A stretch of 64,000 nucleotides of DNA from Zopfochytrium polystomum (taxonomy: Eukaryota; Chytridiomycota; Chytridiomycetes; Chytridiales; Chytridiaceae): the NCBI GenBank assembly GCA_025765615.1, contig JAIVFJ010000013.1:310001-374000 (forward strand), written 5' to 3'. The notes under the pieces were generated by a model that saw only the letters and a list, made by a program, of their open reading frames with translations, was not told where the DNA came from and did not search any database. Below, piece after piece: positions 49,462 to 62,309 of this stretch. Each line of letters opens with the position of its first letter. Within the stretch, counting starts at the first letter, position 1. The position numbers were made by a program, and so were the translations under genes.

Positions 49462-50998
49462 GCTTAAATCTCAACAGACAGGTCCCCCATGTGATTCATA
49501 ACAGAGATGGTGCACACCCTGTCAAGTACGTGGCCCCCTAGTGGGGTTCCTTCTAAAGGACGGTGGGTGGGAGCGTGGCTGGCACCAACCATGGCTGAGT
49601 GGTGCTTCAGGCTCTGTGCTGGAGTGAGGAGCAACAGGGTGCACTCTTCCGTGTGGAGACAAAGACGCTGCCACCCCCGACCGCAAGAGGTGACGGTGAC
49701 AGCGCCCTGCACCGCACCCCCAACGCCTGAGAGTTTGTTCTATGGGTACCCTTCTTGGTCCCTGCTGTCGTGAGAGTGAGATGTGTGAGCACAAGCGCCC
49801 GATGCAATTTAGACTGCTGGCCACACTGATGCAGCCCTGCTGGGTACGTGTGCGTCTGGTGGTGTTTCCAGGTTTGAGTTCTCAGCTACCGACCTTCAGT
49901 ACCCCAACATAGTCAACTCCCAAGTCGCTGGCATCGACAGTTCCTCAGCTTTGAGGTGATGAGGGGCGCTAGGTCACGCCCTGTCTGTCCCATTGCCAGG
50001 GTGCCCCACTTGTCCATCGTCGATGGTGACGATGATGACTCCTCATCTGCGACTCGGTTAGGGGTGTCAGCTGCACTCTGTCAAGGATTCCTTGTTCAAA
50101 ATCAAAATTCCTGACCGCGAGCTTTTCCTTCGCTCGCAGGGAAAAATGGTAAACGCTCACAAGGAAGAAAGTTTCCTTGAATGGAGAAGACACCTGCCCG
50201 TGTCGTCCACGCCCCCACCACCCGCCATTTCCCTCTCAACTGTCGCTGTCATTGCCATGGCTGTGGTGGCTGTGAACACTGTCTTGTTGTAAACCATCAA
50301 CAACGAACAAGTACAAGATCGAGGCAGGCCCGGGATCGCGTGTGGTCGCTTTCCGCTTTTCTGGAGGCGCAAACGCGACCTTGCTGGGATTAGTTGTGAT
50401 GCCCAGCTTTGCCAACGTGGTACTGTTGGGGGTCCATTGCATCATCGCTATGGGGGCGGGGGCGCGCGGTTGTGGGAGTGGAGGCTGGTGCGCAAAGTAA
50501 TGATCTCACAAGGAAAAAAAGTGGTTGGAAAAGTGAGATTGCTAAAACTAATTTGCAACATAGGCAAAATTTCCTTTTGTTGCAAAAACTCTCCCATGAA
50601 AACGGCGAGTTCGTGGAAGGCGGAAGGAATGGGAAGCAGACCGGCTCAGTTTCGCTGACAAAGCTCAGATCGAATGTTATGTTTTGCACCGAAAACGGTG
50701 CAAAACATTTGAACAGGCTTCCCTGTCCTTTCGAGTTTCTCAATTAATCCATTGCCACCATCCTGGGCGGAAACCTCTCTATATTTTTGTTTCTCTGTTT
50801 CATTTTCACTACACAGGAGAAAGGAGAATGCTGGAGCGAGACATGCAAAAGTTGTAGACGGCTTTATTTTTCAACTTTTTTTTGTTTTTTTTTTCGTCAG
50901 TCGAAGCGATCATTGACAACCCCAATTCGTTATGCAAGGAAGACTGGAAGACTGCTAGCGAGAAAATTCGCAAAAAAAAACATTATTGCCGCCGACAA
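49462..50998. other. Gene-poor region at the right edge of the repeat island
   Basis: About 1.5 kb without a supported gene. The only distinct structure is the hairpin at 50679-50708. Right of about 50750 the base composition begins to resemble the gene blocks again. Confidence 0.5.
50679..50708. repeat. Perfect 13-bp inverted repeat with AAAA loop
   Basis: ATGTTTTGCACCG (50679-50691), AAAA, CGGTGCAAAACAT (50696-50708). It could be a transposon footprint or an RNA hairpin; nothing nearby identifies it. Confidence 0.9.
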
Positions 50999-52568
50999 TC
51001 AGTCGGCCTTGCTTCCCGCGCCGCCGCCACCGCCGCGCTTGCGGATTCCAGACTGCTCGGTGGGGTCTGAGGGCTTGGCTGGGGCGGCGGGGGCGGCGGC
51101 CGAGCCGCTGTCCTTGTCGCCGGCGGTGGAGGCGGCCTTGGAGGAGGAGGGGTTGGGGTCGGCCTTTTGAATGATCATGGTGACCTGCTCCTTGAGCGCC
51201 TTAATCGTGGTCCTGCTGCTCTCTTCCTGGGTGGGGGTGAGGGCCGGGAGCGGGGTAAGCGGGTGTAGCGAAACTAAAGAAACGATGAAAATCAACAGAG
51301 GTGGTGTTGTCCTACCTGCTCTTGGAGCTGAAGGATAAGGTACACATCCTTCATTCGGCGGTATAGAACGCTAGTTGTAGTAGGTGGAGCGGGGTGAGTG
51401 AGAAGTGGGAGCAGAGTGCGAAAAATGCAGGCCGAGATGGAGGCAGAGGTCAGCGGGCGTTTGAAAGAAGCAGAGTAGAAGCGGCTTCCGCAACTTTTTT
51501 CTAAAAATGTTTGTACGTACAGAATCATGAAGAGAGACGCGACGGACAGATACATGTTCCGCTGGGAGTAAAACAGCTTGGTCTTGTATTGAAGATCCTC
51601 TGTGGGTGGCCGGGTGACAGAAGACGGGTGAGACGAGTCCATATGACCACCGCAGCGGGGGGCTGTGGTTCGCAGACGCCGGTATGAGCGCGCCGCACTA
51701 GCGTACCACGCACGGGGTCAGAAGCCCGGCGTCAGATTCGCTGCATCCAAGCACCACGTCAACAGTGTACAGTATTGGGGCAGCAAAACCCAAGTGCGTG
51801 CGATGGCACTCGCACTGCCATTAGAACACACATTCGCGGATTCGCACGGACGAGGATGCGGACGCGCACGCACACGCGCGCGCACACACAGCACACATGC
51901 ACACACACACGCACACACACACACACACACGCATCACACTCACGACACACGCATCTCCATACCTCCCGATCGCGCTCACACCCACTCACTCACTCACTCA
52001 CTCACACACACATCACTCTACTCACCCAGCGTTGCCTCGCCAATGCCGTGTTCATGGTGGTGGTGGCCCTTGTGCAGCGACTCGTCGAGCCTGTAGAGGC
52101 GCGAGACGGTGTCGACAAAGACGCCGGCGACGATGAGCAGGACGAGGCGGCTCAGCCACTTGACCGTGTCGTTTGCGAGGAGCGCGGCGCACGCGTGCAG
52201 GGCGGCCTTGCGCGAGCGCACGGGGATGAAGGTCAGCGGCACCAGCGAGAGCAGGTACGCGACGAGCTCGCCGGCGAGGAGGAGCGCGGTGATTTGGCTG
52301 GCGAAAAGGGCGCGTCCGCGCGTGTGTGGGGTTGGGTGTGAGTGGGGATGGAAGCGCAATGATGAGCAGGCAGGCGATCGGTTGGGAGGGGGTGGGTGAG
52401 AAGGCGGAAAAAGAGAGCGTTAAGTGGGGGTAGTTAGAATCGCAGTGTTTGGTAGTGAGTGACTCGACACGGTGCTGGTGGTGTGAGGGTGGTGAAGAGG
52501 GTGGACCATCTGCTGGCTGAATGAATGGTCGCTGTGCAGGCTCGTCGGGCTCACTTGAAGATCGACAT
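50999..52568 (-). CDS. BAP31-like ER membrane protein (Yet1/BCAP31 family)
   Basis: Five exons: 52555-52568 (only 14 nt: ATG plus MSIF), 52026-52297, 51521-51599, 51316-51370, 50999-51226; 215 aa. The N-terminus MSIFNQITALLLAGELVAYL is the first membrane span. Two more spans follow (WLSRLVLLIVAGVFVDTVSR, ending in the family motif D-x-V-x-R-x-Y-R; and RNMYLSVASLFMILVLYRRM). A coiled coil (LQLQEQEESSRTTIKALKEQ) precedes a disordered Ala/Pro/Lys tail ending RKRGGGGGAGSKAD. BAP31 proteins sort and quality-check membrane proteins leaving the ER. No KKxx retrieval signal is present at the C-terminus. Confidence 0.88.
51887..52012. repeat. (AC)n and (ACTC)n microsatellites inside the BAP31 intron
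   Basis: AC-rich simple repeat to about 51935 and a CACT-type run at about 51980-52010. Both lie in the intron between the second and third coding exons. Confidence 0.85.
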
Positions 52569-56051
<3,483 letters not shown>

Positions 56052-56603
56052 GAAAGGAAGAAACCCAATGACGAAAGCAGCTCCCCCCTTTCGCCCCAGC
56101 GTCCATCCCGTTCTGTTTGGCCTGCGGCCCGTCAGCCGTTTCGTGCGGCCAGGGTGCGGGGGGCCAATCATCATCAGTTTCTTTTTCTCTCCTTCCTCTT
56201 TTTTTCTCTGGTTCTCTGGTGTTCTTTCCTTTTCTCCCGCCGGCGCGAGTATTTAGGCTGTCACATGCATGTTTTTTGCGAACGCGTTGTATCATTTTCG
56301 GTTCAACTGCTGTTGTTGTTGCTGTTGCCGCCTGTTTGTGTCGTCGTCGTCGTTTCCTAGCTCTTCTCCTCTGTTCTCTCTCTCTCTCTCTCTGAGTGGG
56401 GGACGCCCAAAACACAGAAACAGGGAGGGGGAGTGTCACATCACCAAACAACAAGCAGCCGCGCGGGACAGACACAACATGCGGACAGACACCAAGGACA
56501 GACCGAGAGAGAGACAGACAGACAGACAGCAACAACGGAACAAACGCGAAATTTTGCGACGCGCGCTCTCTGCAAACAACAAATAGCACTCGCAACAACC
56601 GCG
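56052..56603. other. Intergenic region before the WD-repeat gene
   Basis: Holds the 3' end of the isomerase and the presumed promoter of the WD-repeat gene, with a CT run near 56377-56394. No gene or RNA was recognised. An in-frame GTG codon at 56433 extends the downstream frame but is not a likely start. Confidence 0.5.
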
Positions 56604-59600
56604 ATGGCGCGCGTGGCCAGTGCGTCTGCCGGCGCCGCCGCCGCCGTCGTTCCCGACGCCGCCGCCGCCGCCACCGCCGCAATCGCATCATCATCATCGT
56701 CATCATCACCATCGCTTCATGAGGATGATGGCGGCCATCGTCATCGTCATCATCGCCACCACCCCCACATCGGCGGCGGCGTCGGCGTCGGCGATCGCAT
56801 CATCGTGGCCCCAGCCGCAGCCGCCGCCGCCGATCTTGCCCACCTTCGCGGCGATAATGGGGACGCATACGGCTACGGGCACGGGGACCAACCCTCGGAG
56901 AGGGAGGGGCGGGAGCTTGACGCCGTCCACGATGGTGTCGACGGCGACGTCCACGACGACGATTACGGTGTCGACGACAACAACTTCGGCGAGGGAAATA
57001 CTTCCCATGAACGCCCCCAAGCCGCAGCGCCCATCGCGTGGCTTACCGGCCCTTCTGCCTACTCCTCGTCCTCCTCCCCCTCCTCTCCCTCTTCCTATTC
57101 CTCTGCGATCATGGCCGACCTTCAGCAGCAAGAAGCCCATCGTACCCTCCTCCACCAACACAATCCCCACGACTTGCACGGAAAGAATAACACCGACAAC
57201 AACAGCGAAGAAGAGCATGAAGAACAAGAAGAAGAAGAGGAGGACGAGGAAGTCAACTCCCTCCGGCCGTCGTCTGAATCCGATTTGGAATCCGACGGAA
57301 ATTCCAGTCGCGTCGATGAGGATGACGAGGACGAGGACGATTTGGGCGTCGTGGACGACGACGATCCGGAACCAAGCGTGAACGATGAAGACCCCGACAC
57401 CGACGAAGAGATCGTGAAGCGGCGCGACGTATCTGAAGAGCGACGCGCTGCGCGCGGCTACTTCGGCAGCCGAACGTTTTTGACCGGCCTGTCGAGAGGC
57501 TCAACGCCGTCTCTCGCTGCGACAGCAGCAACAGCAGCAAGATCATCGCCAGGCCCGACGCCGCCTTTGCCGCCCGCTGCTTTCACCTCCACCACCACCA
57601 CCGCCGCCGTCACTTCTCAAGCAGCGCTGCCGCTCACCCTCCACCTGACAACGCCCAAACACAAGCGCAGCGCCAGCAGCGCTTGGTCCCTCTCGGACCG
57701 CCGCTCCATGTCCTCGGTCTCCCCGACGCCCTCCGACGCCTCCCCGACCCCGGCGACCGGGACGCCCGCGTCGGCATCGTCAAAGTCCAGTCGCCCCAGC
57801 CGCATCCTTGGGAAGCTGGCCGGCGGCCTCCGCATGCGCTCTCCCGATCGCCGCAGCGGTCTCAACGCAGCGACCGGCGCCGCGGCTCACGCGTCGTCGT
57901 CCACACCGCGGCTGTCTGATAGCGGCGCCGGATCGAGCGACGAAGACGCCCAGTCAACTCTGTCGGGCGTGTCGACTGTGATGTCGACGGCGGCAGCAGC
58001 AGCAGCCGCCGCAGCAGCCGCCACGGCCGAGCACAGTTGGGTAAAGGTCAAGGCCAAGAACAAGGCTGTGGCAGAGCTCGACGGACTGCGGCTCCTACAG
58101 TGCTTGAATTTGGCCGTGGCGCGGTCACCCATCTCCGGCGGCGGCGGGGGATGGCCACTGCACTCCTTTTCTACCAGCCTATCGGATGCCGAGTCTCCAA
58201 CGCACGGAGAGCGAGAGCCCGGTACGCCCGATGCGAAGGGAGACGCGCCGTCGCAGACCTTGGTGCTGGTCATGCGATTCAGCAAAGACGGCCGATACCT
58301 CGCCACGGGCGAGTTTGATGGTCTGCTGCGGATCTGGGATGTTGTCGTCGACGGCTCGGCTGGCGCCAGTCCCACGTCGCTGCCAGAATACAGCGGCTCG
58401 CCGCTTCGGTCCGCGCTGCGCCATGCGGGAAAATCAAGCACCTCCGACTCTTTGTTCAGCAAAACCTCCTTGATGCACAGCCTCGGCGCCGCGAGCCGAT
58501 CCGCGAAAACACCGGTGCCGGACTCTTCTCCGACGAAATCTTTGCTGCAAAACGAATCCATCCTTTCCCACTACCCGAGTCGGACCTTTGCTGGACATTC
58601 CGGACCGATATTGGACGTGGCGTGGTCTAGGAGATTGTTTCTATTGTCAGCCTCCACCGACCGGACAGTCCGGCTCTGGCACCCCTCCCGAAACGAATGC
58701 CTGGCAGTGTTTATGCACAAGGACTCGGTTTCCTCTGTAAAATTCCACCCTTTCGACGAGCGGTACTTCCTCTCGGGAGACTCTCGTCTTCGGCTGTGGT
58801 CTATTGCCGAAAAAAAGGTGGATCAGTGGGTCGACGTTCCCGGCGGTACCGCCTCCGCTGCAGCAGCCCAACCCCACCCTCAAGCCGCCACCCCGCCCCC
58901 TTCGGAGAACATGCTCAACGCGAGCTGGGCTCTCGCGGCGTCGACGCTAGCGCTACCGCCGATCATTGGCGTGGCGTTTTCCAGAGACGCGACCTTCTCC
59001 ATCGCCGCGACGGCCGACGGCAAACTACTCTTTTACGAAACCAACCAGCTGCGCTACAATACCACGGTCGAGATCCGCGCCGCCGCGCGGACCGTCAAAG
59101 GCCCGCGGATCCTCGGCGTCGAAACCATGCCCGCCGGTTCCGCCGGCGACGACAAGCTGCTCGTCTCGGCGGGCGACGGCACCGTCCGTCTCTTCAACAT
59201 GCGCGACAAGAGCCTGATCCGCGCGTTCCGCGGGCCAGACTTTCGCAGCGGATTTCCCTTTAAAGCTACCTTTTCTGACGACGGAAAGTACATCATCTGC
59301 GGCGGAGATAACCGCCGCGTCTACGTTTGGAATGCGAACCCCATCGAGAGCAGGACCGGCCGCGCGCCGCGCGCGGGAAGCAGGAGACCTGCTACCGCAG
59401 ACCGGTCCGAGCGCGGCAGGACGGCGAGTGACGCGTTCCGGGACGGCGTGGGCGGGACCCCGCGCCCGCGTTCGTCCAGCGCCGACAGCCGGTCGGCGCG
59501 CGGGGCCGCTGCCGCCGCCGCCGGTGCTGGCGGTGGCAACGGCAGCGGCCTCGGCGGGGGGCAGCACGCGTTTGGGGGCGTTCTGTCCGGGCTCATGCAC

Positions 59601-61781
59601 TGGCAGTCCGAGAGCAGCCGCCACAACCAGTACGAGTGCTTCGTCGCGTCCTCGGACGCGGTGCAGTGCGCGGTCTTTGCGCCGGCCGCGACCGTCGCCT
59701 TGCTCAAGGAGCTGCCGTCGCCGACCGACTCGGCCGCAGCCGTCTCGCCACCTTCGCCCCACCACCCGCCGCTGCCGCACCACCGCCACCGCCTCGCCGC
59801 CGACCTCGGCCTCCTCATCGTCACCACTGACACAAAGGGCCGCGTCTGCGCCTTTGGAAGGGAGGACGCCAAGCCAACGACGTCCGAGGAGAGCCTTGCC
59901 TCTGCGACGGCGAGCGGGCTCTCGTCCACCGCGAGCTTGAACCTCTCGACGGACTCGCTCGGGAGACCCGTCTTCCGCGTTGCCACCGACCTCGCAACGA
60001 CGGCCGCGGCGGGCAGCTCGAAGGAGGCGCCGGCGCCGCCGCCGGCGGCTGTGGCGGCGTCGGCCGTTGCGTCGACCGCCCCGTCCCCCACGGCCGCCGC
60101 CCCGCCGCGCGCGGCGACTCCGCGCAGGAGCTTCACCGCACCCACCGAAACGACTCTGCCCGGCGCGGCGGCGGCGGCGGCCGGCGCTGCTCCGGTCGTG
60201 CCAACGGGAGCCTCCTCCTCCGCCACCGCCACCACCGCCGCCACCACCGCACCAACAACTGCGGCGGGGGCAACACCACCACCTCCAGCAGTGGCAGCAG
60301 CAACAGCGGCGGCGGCGGCAACCCCTGCGACTCCGCTTTCCCGCTCGTCCTCGGTCCGCGTCAAGCGGTCCGTGTCCCAGGGGAGCCACCGCGGTGGGGG
60401 CGGTAGCGGCGGGGGCGGCACCCGCAGGGCGGCGGCGGCAGCCGCCGCCGCAGCTGCCGCCGCCGCCGCCGCGTCGCTCGAAAGCAGCAACGACGTTTTC
60501 TTCCTCGCGCGTCGGTGCCCGCCGGCCGCCGTGGCCGCCGCCGCGCAGCCGCCGTCGCCGTTCCGCGTGGCCCCGCCCCCGCCGACCGGGAGGGGGGCGC
60601 TCGCGCACCACCCGACCGCGGACGCCGCAGCCAAGGCGCCGCCCCCGCCGCCCTCGGCGTCGTCGGCGGCCACAGCGGCCCGCCAGCGCTCGCGCACGGT
60701 CGGCCCCGGATGGCTGTCGCCGCTCCCGGCGGGCGGCGTCGCGGGCCAGGATGCGACGTCGGCGCGGGCCGGGCCGGGAGGCGGGGGAGGCGGCGGGCGG
60801 CTTCTGGACCCCGCGCAGCTCCTGCGGCGCGTTTGGGAGGCTGGCGGCGGTGGCGGGAACAGCGGCGGGGACGTCGGGGGCGCGGGGTTGGCTGTCGCGG
60901 CGGGGCCGGCCGGCGGTGGCGGCGCCCCGGCGGCGGCGGCGGTGACGACGTTGACGACGACGACGGCAGAGTCCGGCGGTGGTGGAGGAGCGCCGGCGCT
61001 GCACCACGCGTCGTCCGTCGCCAAACTGGGGATGCTGCTCGCCGGGCGGAAGAGCCGTAGCGCCACCCACGGCGCGGCGGACAGCGGCGCGGCGGCGGCG
61101 GCGGCGGCGGCTGCGGCGGCCGCAACCGCTGCCGGTCGGGCGGGTGCTGCAGCCGGCGCCGGTGCGGGAAGCGCAAAGCTCCTCGCGGTCGACGCGCCGG
61201 GGCGCCGGCGGCGGTCGCTTGCCGACGTCCGCGCGCTCGAGGACGCCGCTGCCACCGGCGGGCCGCCGCCCGGGCCGCCCGTGCCGCCACAGCACACTGG
61301 CCGGGCTACCGGGGTCGGCAGCGGCGGCGGCGGCGGAGGAGGGGGAGGCGGCGGTCCGGGCTCCCGCGCCGCGTCGCCTCACCGTCGGCAGACACTGCTC
61401 AAGTCTTTTGGGTCGGCGTATTTTACCGTCAAGGCGGCGGGCGGCGGCGGCGGCGGCGGCGGTGGAGGTGGAGGAGGAGTTGGTGCCGGCGACACCCCGG
61501 CGGCGGTTCCGGCCGGCCCGGGCGGTGGCGGCGGCGGCCGACGGCCTCTGCTCGGCGGCGGCGGGTCGCTGTCGACGATGGGATTCGCGGCGGCGCCCGG
61601 CGGTGCCGGGCACGACGCGGCCGCTGAAGTCTCGGACGCGACGGTTGCCGGCGGCGGCGCCAGCGACGACGCCGAGCGCTGCGGCGAGTGCGGCGCCACG
61701 GCGTTTTCGCTCGCGAGGACGGGGCGCTCCGTCCGCTGCGTAAAGTGCGGGAACGTGCGGTCGCTCTCGCTAGCGCGATGA
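56604..61781 (+). CDS. Large WD-repeat protein of the WDR44 type, with C-terminal zinc ribbon
   Basis: An unbroken frame of 1,725 codons from ATG 56604 (context GCGATGG). The N-terminal ~500 residues are low complexity, acidic and Ser-rich. A WD propeller runs from about 58250 to 59340: MRFSKDGRYLATGEFDGLLR, AGHSGPILDVAWSRRLFLLS, STDRTVRLWHPSRNECLAVF, DERYFLSGDSRLRLWSIAEK, and FSDDGKYIICGGDNRRVYVW. This order and the two inserted disordered loops match WDR44 (Rab11-binding) and yeast DGR2-type proteins. About 700 residues of Ala, Gly and Pro runs follow. The final residues include CGECGATAF and CVKCGNVRS, a CxxC-CxxC zinc ribbon. It has no introns, unlike every neighbour. Function (Rab11-linked tubular traffic) is inferred from animal WDR44. 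Confidence 0.88.
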   Translation: MARVASASAGAAAAVVPDAAAAATAAIASSSSSSSPSLHEDDGGHRHRHHRHHPHIGGGVGVGDRIIVAPAAAAAADLAHLRGDNGDAYGYGHGDQPSEREGRELDAVHDGVDGDVHDDDYGVDDNNFGEGNTSHERPQAAAPIAWLTGPSAYSSSSSPSSPSSYSSAIMADLQQQEAHRTLLHQHNPHDLHGKNNTDNNSEEEHEEQEEEEEDEEVNSLRPSSESDLESDGNSSRVDEDDEDEDDLGVVDDDDPEPSVNDEDPDTDEEIVKRRDVSEERRAARGYFGSRTFLTGLSRGSTPSLAATAATAARSSPGPTPPLPPAAFTSTTTTAAVTSQAALPLTLHLTTPKHKRSASSAWSLSDRRSMSSVSPTPSDASPTPATGTPASASSKSSRPSRILGKLAGGLRMRSPDRRSGLNAATGAAAHASSSTPRLSDSGAGSSDEDAQSTLSGVSTVMSTAAAAAAAAAAATAEHSWVKVKAKNKAVAELDGLRLLQCLNLAVARSPISGGGGGWPLHSFSTSLSDAESPTHGEREPGTPDAKGDAPSQTLVLVMRFSKDGRYLATGEFDGLLRIWDVVVDGSAGASPTSLPEYSGSPLRSALRHAGKSSTSDSLFSKTSLMHSLGAASRSAKTPVPDSSPTKSLLQNESILSHYPSRTFAGHSGPILDVAWSRRLFLLSASTDRTVRLWHPSRNECLAVFMHKDSVSSVKFHPFDERYFLSGDSRLRLWSIAEKKVDQWVDVPGGTASAAAAQPHPQAATPPPSENMLNASWALAASTLALPPIIGVAFSRDATFSIAATADGKLLFYETNQLRYNTTVEIRAAARTVKGPRILGVETMPAGSAGDDKLLVSAGDGTVRLFNMRDKSLIRAFRGPDFRSGFPFKATFSDDGKYIICGGDNRRVYVWNANPIESRTGRAPRAGSRRPATADRSERGRTASDAFRDGVGGTPRPRSSSADSRSARGAAAAAAGAGGGNGSGLGGGQHAFGGVLSGLMHWQSESSRHNQYECFVASSDAVQCAVFAPAATVALLKELPSPTDSAAAVSPPSPHHPPLPHHRHRLAADLGLLIVTTDTKGRVCAFGREDAKPTTSEESLASATASGLSSTASLNLSTDSLGRPVFRVATDLATTAAAGSSKEAPAPPPAAVAASAVASTAPSPTAAAPPRAATPRRSFTAPTETTLPGAAAAAAGAAPVVPTGASSSATATTAATTAPTTAAGATPPPPAVAAATAAAAATPATPLSRSSSVRVKRSVSQGSHRGGGGSGGGGTRRAAAAAAAAAAAAAAASLESSNDVFFLARRCPPAAVAAAAQPPSPFRVAPPPPTGRGALAHHPTADAAAKAPPPPPSASSAATAARQRSRTVGPGWLSPLPAGGVAGQDATSARAGPGGGGGGGRLLDPAQLLRRVWEAGGGGGNSGGDVGGAGLAVAAGPAGGGGAPAAAAVTTLTTTTAESGGGGGAPALHHASSVAKLGMLLAGRKSRSATHGAADSGAAAAAAAAAAAATAAGRAGAAAGAGAGSAKLLAVDAPGRRRRSLADVRALEDAAATGGPPPGPPVPPQHTGRATGVGSGGGGGGGGGGGPGSRAASPHRRQTLLKSFGSAYFTVKAAGGGGGGGGGGGGGVGAGDTPAAVPAGPGGGGGGRRPLLGGGGSLSTMGFAAAPGGAGHDAAAEVSDATVAGGGASDDAERCGECGATAFSLARTGRSVRCVKCGNVRSLSLAR

Positions 61782-62309
61782 CGAGAGAGAAAAAAAAAGG
61801 GGGGCGGGGGCTGCGAGAAGAAGGCAGAGTTTGATTGGGGTTTGTTGGGGCTATTTTTTTTTTTTTTCTTCTTTTTTTTTTTGGTTAGAAGTTTCAGACA
61901 TCTTTTTTTTTAAACGCAAAAGAAGGAGTATTTTGTTGGTTGACGGTGTTGGGGGTTAGGGGGTGTGAGGGAAATAGTTAGACCCCCCCACGAACTTTAG
62001 ACGCCCCTAGGAGTCTCTATTTTGAATCCTTTCTTTCGCACTCCCTCCTCCGTTGGGAACATGCCCAGTTTCCCCCCTTTCAGCTCTTCCTTGCCGGGTT
62101 GCATCATCGGATATCTGTTTTACTTCCATCGCTAGTTTGTTTGCAGTCCGCACCCTTTCTCTTTCAAACTCCTCTCAACACCTGCCCCCAAACCCCGTTG
62201 CACCATGCCGAATATTATTTTAATTCTTTTCTTTTATTCAAAAAGAAGAAGGCTTTTCTTTTTTCTTTGTCACCATCGGTGGTAGTGAGTGGAAGGGAAG
62301 CTGTACTTG
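61782..62309. other. Convergent intergenic region, WD-repeat gene and dehydrogenase
   Basis: About 530 bp with long poly(T) tracts near 61854-61882 and 61903-61911. No gene was recognised. Confidence 0.55.

Noticed and set aside
56433..56603. Extension of the WD-repeat gene to 56433
   Set aside because: The codon there is GTG, not ATG, and the added residues are low complexity. ATG 56604 has a better context.
59321..61297. Second antisense open frame of 658 codons
   Set aside because: Same cause: shadow of Ala/Gly/Pro codons on the other strand.
59025..61613. Antisense open frame of 862 codons
   Set aside because: It lies wholly inside the WD-repeat gene, is Arg/Gly/Ala-rich and arises from GC-rich repeats with few stops. 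No motif is present.
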